Position numbers and translations under genes: made by a program. Below are positions 49,785 through 54,795 of a stretch of DNA of 54,795 nucleotides, piece by piece. How positions within the stretch are numbered: the first letter of the stretch is position 1; each line of letters begins with the position of its first letter. Source of the stretch: Thermoguttaceae bacterium (GTDB taxonomy: Bacteria > Planctomycetota > Planctomycetia > Pirellulales > Thermoguttaceae). The stretch lies in assembly GCA_017407125.1 (NCBI GenBank), contig JAFQXE010000001.1:1-54795 (forward strand), in the 5' to 3' direction. Below the pieces are notes generated by a model. The model was not told where the DNA came from and made no database searches. It worked only from the letters and a program-made list of their open reading frames with translations.

Positions 49785-49809
49785 ATAGCAAACCGGCGGG
49801 ATTTGTCAA
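49782..49809 (-). promoter_or_regulatory. Promoter for the MarR gene
   Basis: On the minus strand a perfect TTGACA (49804-49809), a 16-nt spacer and TATTAT (49782-49787), overlapped by the operator. Confidence 0.65.
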
Positions 49810-49823
49810 GAGGAAAAAAGAGA

Positions 49824-50167
49824 AATTAGCAATTTGCAATGAGCAATTAGCAATTACGCAAAGCGTTGCGCGGGGGTTCGTTTCGCCCGCCTTGAAAAAA
49901 CTTTCGGTCGCCAGCAAGCTGGCTCCCTTTTAGGGAAGTTTTTTCAAGGCGAAATAATATGAGGGGAAAACCTTTTTTGAAAAAAAGGTTCTTCCCCTCA
50001 AACTCCCCTTTCCCAAAAACTTTAGTAAGGGTAGAATATAATTAAAAGGTACTAATCAAATCAAAGCGACCAACGGGAGCGATTATAATACGTCTCGCGC
50101 GGTAGCGCGGATTGGGAGCGGCGCCTCGCCGCCGGCGCGAATCCGTCTAATCCGTTAAATCCGTGTA
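49824..50167. repeat. Heptamers and composite palindromic repeat
   Basis: AATTAGC-type heptamers (49824-49858), the CTTGAAAAAACTT palindrome (49890-49947), the GAGGGGAAAACC hairpin unit (49959-50035), the GC-rich unit (50063-50132) and the period-9 ATCCGTTAA repeat (50142-50167). Same order as 23991-24250. No gene in this gap. Confidence 0.85.
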
Positions 50168-50195
50168 CGGACTGACCCGCACATAACAATTGACC

Positions 50196-51803
50196 TTACG
50201 CCTCTGCCTTTTTCGGTCCTGCCAACTTTTGGGCGAGGTCTTTGGCGCCTTGAATGTCCAGTTTGCCGGATCCCAAAACCGGGACGGCGTCCACCTTATA
50301 GAACGCGTCGGCGGCGGGAATCCAGATCGGCGGGACGTCGCGATTGCGAAGCTCTTTGATAATGTCCATCGGGTCGAATCCCTTCAGGTCGGAATACAGC
50401 ACGATGAGCTTTTCGCCTTTGCGGTTGTCTTCAACGGAGGAGACGGAAACGCAAAGGGCGTCGTCCGGTTTAAGACCGATGATTTCGCCGATGATCTTTT
50501 CGACGCCTTCGTGCGGAACCATTTCGCCGCCGATTTTGGAGAATCGGCTTTGACGTCCGGTAATAAAGACGAACCCGTCTTCGTCCATGCGAGCCAGGTC
50601 GCCGGTGCAGTACCAGCCGTCAACGAGGACTTTCGCCGTCCGTTCCGGTTCGCCGTAGTATCCCAGCATAACGTTAGGTCCAGTAACCCACAGCATGCCG
50701 ACTTCGTTTCTCGGCAGCGGTTCGCGCGTTTCGATATCGCGGATTTCCGCCGCCATTTCCGGCAGCGCGACGCCGATTGAGCCGTCTTTTTCTCGAACGG
50801 GCAGCCCTTCGGGAAGATGAGCGTTGGGGAAATAGTTGGAAATGATAACGGGCGAGCATTCCGTGCATCCAAACGCTTCCAGCGGACGATACCCGAACTT
50901 TTTCTCAAACGCGTCCTTGACTTCCGTCGGCATGCGTTCCGCGCCAACAAGCGGCATGGACATGTGAGCAAAGCACTCAGGGTCAATTTTACGGATAAAC
51001 GCTCTGTAGAACGTCGGCGCGCCGATAATAACGGTCGCCTTGTACTTTTTCGCCAGCTTGCCGATTTCAGCGCAGTCCAGCGGGGAATAATGGTACGCTG
51101 TGCGGAAATACGTGCACAGGGTCGCCCACATGTTGACGGTGTATCCCAGCGTATGGAACAGCGGCAGCATGCCGATAACAATACTGCCCTCGTTGTTCAT
51201 GTTTTGAGCGTTAATAAACAGAGTAAAGTCTTTGTAGATGTTGTAGTGCGAAAGCATAACGCCTTTGGGAACGCCCGTCGACCCGGATGTAAAGACGACT
51301 GTAACCAGGTCGTTCGGATCGGCGTTTTTCAGCCCCAGCGCCGATTCCATCACACTCAACGGCGAGTACGCCAGCAACGCGCCTTTGATTTTGTCCATGA
51401 GGCTAATCTTGCCGATGACGTCTTCCAGATAAATGACTTCCGCGTCCAGATGTTCAAACTTCAGCCGTTCCATAACGCGGCGGCTGGTAAGAACGTGCTT
51501 GATTCCCACCTTTTTAATGCACTCATTCATGATCGTTTCTGAAACCGTGAAGTTCAGATTGACCGCGACGCGTTTGTCCGCCGTCAAGGCGAAGTTGACA
51601 ATAACGCCTGGCAGCGAGGCGGGCAGGATAATCCCGACGAACTTTTCGTCCTTGCCGAGAATGGCGCGGCGGAGGAAGTTCCGCATTACCATCATGTTAA
51701 GTATCGTCTGACGGCCGGTCAGTTCTTTTCCGGACGAGTCCGCCAGTTTCCAACCTTTGGCTTGAAGAAGGCACTGTCGTAAAGCGGCAGATACGAGGTT
51801 CAT
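50196..51803 (-). CDS. Acyl-ACP/acyl-CoA synthetase (AMP-binding family)
   Basis: A 535-residue adenylate-forming enzyme that activates a fatty acid with ATP. Core motifs: VFTSGSTGVPKGVMLSH (P-loop), EAFGCTECSP, WYCTGDLARMDEDGF and ITGRQSRFSKIGGE; the C-terminal Lys is in PVLGSGKLD. The sequence resembles the synthetase half of the bifunctional Aas protein, without the acyltransferase half, so 2-acyl-glycerophosphoethanolamine recycling or acyl-ACP formation is likely. I chose ATG 51803 (MNLVSAALRQ); a longer reading needs a TTG. A MarR gene lies downstream on the same strand. The leader contains a CGGCG/CGCCG hairpin (about 51858-51880). Confidence 0.88.
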   Translation of the reverse strand: MNLVSAALRQCLLQAKGWKLADSSGKELTGRQTILNMMVMRNFLRRAILGKDEKFVGIILPASLPGVIVNFALTADKRVAVNLNFTVSETIMNECIKKVGIKHVLTSRRVMERLKFEHLDAEVIYLEDVIGKISLMDKIKGALLAYSPLSVMESALGLKNADPNDLVTVVFTSGSTGVPKGVMLSHYNIYKDFTLFINAQNMNNEGSIVIGMLPLFHTLGYTVNMWATLCTYFRTAYHYSPLDCAEIGKLAKKYKATVIIGAPTFYRAFIRKIDPECFAHMSMPLVGAERMPTEVKDAFEKKFGYRPLEAFGCTECSPVIISNYFPNAHLPEGLPVREKDGSIGVALPEMAAEIRDIETREPLPRNEVGMLWVTGPNVMLGYYGEPERTAKVLVDGWYCTGDLARMDEDGFVFITGRQSRFSKIGGEMVPHEGVEKIIGEIIGLKPDDALCVSVSSVEDNRKGEKLIVLYSDLKGFDPMDIIKELRNRDVPPIWIPAADAFYKVDAVPVLGSGKLDIQGAKDLAQKLAGPKKAEA

Positions 51804-51898
51804 GTCAAATAACCCTTTCTTATATCGGTATTCGTTTTGGATTTTCAATTCATGTCGACGGCGAATAAAAATCCGCCGTTTATAATTATCTACTTTCC

Positions 51899-51926
51899 AT
51901 TATAGCTTAAAGTTTGTAATTTTCCA
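51899..51926 (-). promoter_or_regulatory. Possible promoter for the synthetase gene
   Basis: On the minus strand TATAAT (51899-51904) preceded at 16 nt by TGGAAA (51921-51926), a weak -35 box. Confidence 0.4.
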
Positions 51927-51976
51927 GCATACAGAACTGGAAATTACTAATTTTTTACAAAACTATTACATCTAAG

Positions 51977-52131
51977 GGAAATTAGCAATTGTCAATTGTC
52001 AATTAGCAATTACGCAAGCGTTACTCGAAGATTAACCGTTGTACGAGGCTAAAAAATTGGGTTTTTTGTTAAAATGAAGAAGCTGCGAACCATAAACAAT
52101 TGCTAATTGCTAATTTCTAATTGCTAATTGT
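51977..52131. repeat. AATTGCT heptamer arrays at the end of the CLC gene
   Basis: One array at 51977-52012 and one at 52096-52131 with units such as AATTGCT/AATTTCT. The second overlaps the 3' end of the CLC gene and encodes its last six residues and the stop codon. Confidence 0.85.
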
Positions 52132-53339
52132 TCCAGCCCGCAGGCGAGAATAAAGATCGGCAACGAGGCAGGACCGAAAATTTCGATGCTCATTACCAGC
52201 GCGGCAAACGGACATCGGACAACGCCGGAGAAGACGGCTATCATGCCGACCGCCGCACCGATGGCTGGGTCAAGACCGACAACGCCCGCCAGCGTACAGC
52301 CCAACGTCGAGCCGATAAAGAACGCTGGGACAATCTGACCGCCTTTGAATCCGACGCCCATCGCGATTACCGTCAGAGCCAGTTTCCAGAAAAACGCCGT
52401 CGCGTCCGCCTGCCCGTTAAACGCCCGGGCGATAACGTCCACGCCAAGACCGCTGTAGTCGTAAGTTCCCAGCAGGAAAGTAATTCCGACGATTGCCGCC
52501 GACCCGAAGAGAATCGTCCAAACTGGACGTTCAGACTTCTGACGCCATACCGTAACCGCGTCGATTCCCCGTCGCAGAGCTTCCGCGCAGACCAATCCAG
52601 CCAGAGCAATCAGCGCAACGCCGAGAATGAGCGTCAGCGAGTATTCCGGCGCGGACAGCGCAAATCGAATCGGGTGAAGTCCCAGCGGCTGAACGGCAGC
52701 GTAAGCGACCAGCGAGCTTATCGTTGCCATCAAAAGCCGGGATCGGGAAAACGTTCGGGTCAATTCGACCACGAAAACCGCCGCCGCTATCGGGGTTCCC
52801 AGCAACGGCGCGAACGCCGCCGCCATCCCGCACAGCACGATAAGTTCCGAGTCCTCTTTATTCAGATGGAACAGTCGCCCGGCGGTTGACCCAATGCCGC
52901 CGCCAATCATCAGCGACGCCCCTTCGCACCCGGCGGACGCGCCGAAAAGATGGGAGATAAACGTCGAAACCCAAATCAACGGCGACGCGGCTGCGGGAAT
53001 CGGTTTGCCGGTCTGAACGGATTCCGTCATGACGTCAAAAGCGTTGCGGGAATCGGTTTTGTATCGCTTGTACAAAGACGCTATAATCCACCCGCCGACC
53101 GGCAGCAAAAACAGCAAGCCGGGATGAAGATGTCGGAAATCGTTTGCCCAGACGACGCTCAGCCGAAACAGCGCGCCTGCGTACCCCGCCGCCGACGCGA
53201 AAACGCCGCAAATAAACAACAGCGTCAAAACCCGGCGAACCGCCGCGCCCGCTTTAGGCGCGTACTCTCCCCAAAGGGACTGAATTCCATGGGAATTCCC
53301 CGCCTCTGGAAATCGCATCGGTTTATTTTCGCTGGACAT
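52110..53339 (-). CDS. CLC-type anion transporter, probably the fluoride (CLC-F) branch
   Basis: A 409-residue polytopic CLC protein. FGASAGCEGASLMIGG keeps the gating Glu but differs from the GREGP of chloride CLCs and resembles the CLC-F form; LGTPIAAAVFVVEL and GVGFKGGQIVPAFFIGSTLG are also CLC-F-like, and the length is at the short end, as in that branch. It would export fluoride in exchange for protons. I did not find a fluoride riboswitch upstream. The start is ATG 53339; a TTG upstream lies in a heptamer repeat. The last residues (QLAIRN) and the stop come from a heptamer repeat. A promoter is seen at 53441-53468. Confidence 0.82.
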   Translation of the reverse strand: MSSENKPMRFPEAGNSHGIQSLWGEYAPKAGAAVRRVLTLLFICGVFASAAGYAGALFRLSVVWANDFRHLHPGLLFLLPVGGWIIASLYKRYKTDSRNAFDVMTESVQTGKPIPAAASPLIWVSTFISHLFGASAGCEGASLMIGGGIGSTAGRLFHLNKEDSELIVLCGMAAAFAPLLGTPIAAAVFVVELTRTFSRSRLLMATISSLVAYAAVQPLGLHPIRFALSAPEYSLTLILGVALIALAGLVCAEALRRGIDAVTVWRQKSERPVWTILFGSAAIVGITFLLGTYDYSGLGVDVIARAFNGQADATAFFWKLALTVIAMGVGFKGGQIVPAFFIGSTLGCTLAGVVGLDPAIGAAVGMIAVFSGVVRCPFAALVMSIEIFGPASLPIFILACGLEQLAIRN

Positions 53340-53340
53340 A

Positions 53341-53380
53341 GGGCAATTAGCAATTGTCAATTAGCAATTAGCAATTTACG
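53341..53380. repeat. AATTAGC heptamer array before the CLC gene
   Basis: Units of AATTAGC/AATTGTC directly beside the start codon; inverted relative to the array at the gene's 3' end. Confidence 0.8.
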
Positions 53381-53440
53381 CAAAGCGAGCCTCGAAGGGT
53401 AAGCTTGGCATTCATTATTAATACAAAAATTTTTCGGTAC

Positions 53441-53468
53441 AGTATATCCATTTTATAAAATTTGACAA
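53441..53468 (-). promoter_or_regulatory. Promoter for the CLC gene
   Basis: On the minus strand TTGTCA (53463-53468), a 16-nt spacer and TATACT (53441-53446). The transcript leader would include the heptamer array. Confidence 0.55.
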
Positions 53469-53506
53469 TGGGGATAGACGTTCAAACTTGAGAGAAATGA
53501 AAAAAA

Positions 53507-53690
53507 TGGAAGGCGATAATGGAGTTCGCGGATTTTGGCGAGCCGGGAACGTTAGTTCCCGGGCTTAGTAAAGAAAGACTTCGTTCAGCCCGGATCGCGG
53601 GCGGCGAGGCGCCGCTCCCAGTCCGCGCTGCCGCGCGAGACGTATTATAACCGTTCCCGCTGGTCGCTCCGCTCTCGCCTTTCATTTCTT
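53507..53690. repeat. GC-rich mosaic repeats
   Basis: GGCGATAATGGAG, GAGCCGGGAACGTTAGTTCC (53540-53560) and GGCGGCGAGGCGCC with GCGCTGCCGCGCGAGACG and CGCTGGTCGCTCC (53595-53670), inverted relative to 24178-24250. No gene in this gap. Confidence 0.75.
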
Positions 53691-53691
53691 A

Positions 53692-54171
53692 TCAAAAACC
53701 GCCGTATTGCGCCATGAAAAGAACAACCCCATTAAACGCCGTCCAGAGTAGTACGGGAATTAACAGAAGAAAAAGCGTCAGCCCGTTTCGAAATCGGCAG
53801 TATAACAGCCAGGTTATAATCATAGAAACATACCAGCCAATCAGAAATAATTTAAGTCCAGCAGAAAGATTGACTTCAATAACGCTAACAGGTCCTACAA
53901 TATAGATGATAAACAAATCCATTAAATTACCGGGCAGTTTTCCCTGACTTTCTAATTCTGTAAAACAGTTGGTTTTAGTCAAGACGTACAAAATCACGAA
54001 TAGAATATGTACTAATGAAGCCATCGCCCCATAATATAACCGCTGTTTTGGAGACGTCCCTTCCGTTTTAGGAGAAGCCCCGCCCGCTAAACGGAAAACG
54101 AGTCCCACAAAACTAATCCCAGTGATACTTAAGAACAGAAGAAAATATATAACGTCATAGTCATTGTCCAT
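53692..54171 (-). CDS. Small polytopic membrane protein, unknown function
   Basis: A 159-residue protein with about five hydrophobic segments (about 8-28, 46-66, 85-100, 105-124, 131-155). GGAAG lies about 9 nt before the ATG. It follows the next gene on the same strand after 59 nt, so the two probably form an operon. Family not recognised; AT-rich. Confidence 0.72.
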   Translation of the reverse strand: MDNDYDVIYFLLFLSITGISFVGLVFRLAGGASPKTEGTSPKQRLYYGAMASLVHILFVILYVLTKTNCFTELESQGKLPGNLMDLFIIYIVGPVSVIEVNLSAGLKLFLIGWYVSMIITWLLYCRFRNGLTLFLLLIPVLLWTAFNGVVLFMAQYGGF

Positions 54172-54230
54172 GGTTTATCTTCCTTGTTACGCGGGCGCCG
54201 ACGTTAACTTATCGAGCAGTTCCCAAAACG

Positions 54231-54608
54231 CTATTGAGGTAAGTTGGTTAATTGCATTTTTACATACAAGCCACTCAAGAACCCAAAAAGCAACAGGCAA
54301 GCCATGGCGATAAATACGCACCATTTTCCTGTACGCAACTGTTTGAAATTGGCTGGTTTAATAACGTTAAACGCCGTCCCAATCCAAAGCCACTGAATTA
54401 CATGAACCACAAATAATGCAACAATACTGTAAAAAGCGTTTTTTAACGTTGTTTGGCTGGATTGTGATGGATCCCAGCTGAATAATACAACAGAAACGCC
54501 AGCTATACAAACGAGAGTCAAAACCAGTACAATAACGCCAAATTTATTAAACAGCGCCGCTGCGTTACTAGATTTTTTCTCGTCATTTTCATTCAAAGAG
54601 CTTCCCAT
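54231..54608 (-). CDS. Small membrane protein, unknown function
   Basis: A 125-residue protein with a charged N-terminus (SSLNENDEKKSSN) and about three hydrophobic segments (about 24-43, 59-79, 97-117). AAGGAG lies 7 nt before the ATG, which fixes the start. First gene of a likely pair with 53692-54171. Family not recognised. Confidence 0.72.
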   Translation of the reverse strand: MGSSLNENDEKKSSNAAALFNKFGVIVLVLTLVCIAGVSVVLFSWDPSQSSQTTLKNAFYSIVALFVVHVIQWLWIGTAFNVIKPANFKQLRTGKWCVFIAMACLLLFGFLSGLYVKMQLTNLPQ

Positions 54609-54707
54609 TTCAATCTCCTTAACGAATAATCGGCTTCTCTAAAACTCTATTTCCAAGGCTCTCTAACAAAATCTGTGGGTAAAAATCCACAAAAAACAAA
54701 ATAAAGG

Positions 54708-54735
54708 TGGACATTTTCTCAAATTGTTATATAAT
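54708..54735 (+). promoter_or_regulatory. Promoter for a gene entering at the right edge
   Basis: TGGACA (54708-54713), a 16-nt spacer and TATAAT (54730-54735). AGGAG (54764-54768) and an ATG at 54779 follow. Confidence 0.65.
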
Positions 54736-54778
54736 ATTTTTTTTTGACAACAATAACAACAATAGGAGTCAATGTCCA

Positions 54779-54795
54779 ATGATTAGTATATTCAA
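54779..54795 (+). CDS. Gene start cut by the window edge
   Basis: ATG at 54779 with AGGAG 10 nt upstream and a good promoter; only MISIF can be read. An ATG at 54772 in another frame meets a stop after four codons. Product unknown. Confidence 0.5.

Noticed and set aside
53340..53480. Fluoride (crcB) riboswitch before the CLC gene
   Set aside because: I could not find the conserved core of that riboswitch on the minus strand; the leader is a heptamer array.
1..54795. tRNA, rRNA or transposase genes
   Set aside because: No T-arm plus acceptor pairing was found on either strand, and no open frame resembles a transposase or integrase, despite the many repeats.

Overview
The window is most likely chromosomal DNA of a member of the Planctomycetota, possibly a gut or anoxic-habitat polysaccharide degrader. 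This rests on gene content: a fused AroD-AroE enzyme, an HzsA-like cytochrome c/sulfatase-modifying-factor protein, a PmoA-like (DUF6807) protein, an NPCBM-like protein, a TonB-like von Willebrand A protein and the EfpL (YeiP) form of EF-P. The assignment is an inference; there is no rRNA or tRNA gene here. I support 35 complete genes and one gene start cut by the right edge. No transposase, integrase, CRISPR array or phage gene was found.

Layout. 0.5-2.9 kb: two duplicated membrane-anchored ankyrin proteins around a small membrane protein. 3.4-9.9 kb: exported coiled-coil, TPR-like and NPCBM-like proteins, then a glycosyltransferase overlapping a FemAB-like acyltransferase. 10-18.2 kb: core metabolism and translation (AroDE, a lipoprotein, a LysA-type decarboxylase, EfpL, a GYF-domain membrane protein). 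18.3-26.6 kb: the 1325-residue HzsA-like protein, an SGNH hydrolase and a GH2 enzyme. 27.1-30 kb: a 15-repeat WD-like protein. 30.7-33.8 kb: O-acetylhomoserine sulfhydrylase, then a catalytically dead HtrA-like protein coupled to a small membrane protein. 34-40.5 kb: PmoA-like protein, GH5-type enzyme, TPR protein, PL11 rhamnogalacturonan lyase, VWA protein. 41-47.5 kb: a second WD-like protein, two ABC-F ATPases and CutA. 47.8-54.8 kb: a third ankyrin protein, a MarR regulator with its operator, an acyl-ACP/CoA synthetase, a fluoride-type CLC transporter and two small membrane proteins.

How the genes work together. SGNH esterase, GH2, PmoA-like protein, GH5 and PL11 form a loose pectin/hemicellulose-degrading set; they carry export signals (three Tat-like) and mostly have their own promoters rather than one operon. 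About a dozen good sigma70-type promoters can be read, with -10 TATAAT, a -35 often TTGCAA or TTGTAC, and spacers of exactly 16 or 17.

The most unusual part is the intergenic DNA. Almost every gap is filled by mosaic palindromic repeats of three kinds: (i) tandem heptamers of many unrelated sequences that share a 7-bp period, often starting at stop codons and in one case encoding a protein's last residues and stop; (ii) multi-hairpin elements in which stems change by compensatory changes between copies; (iii) 60-260 bp mosaics that bracket single genes or operons as inverted or direct repeats (SGNH gene, pseudo-HtrA operon, WD-like gene, NPCBM-GT-FemAB block). Together these look like an undescribed repeat/cassette architecture. 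The two WD-like proteins, which seem to be an APAF1-type helical region plus propeller without any NTPase, are the most interesting protein family in the window.
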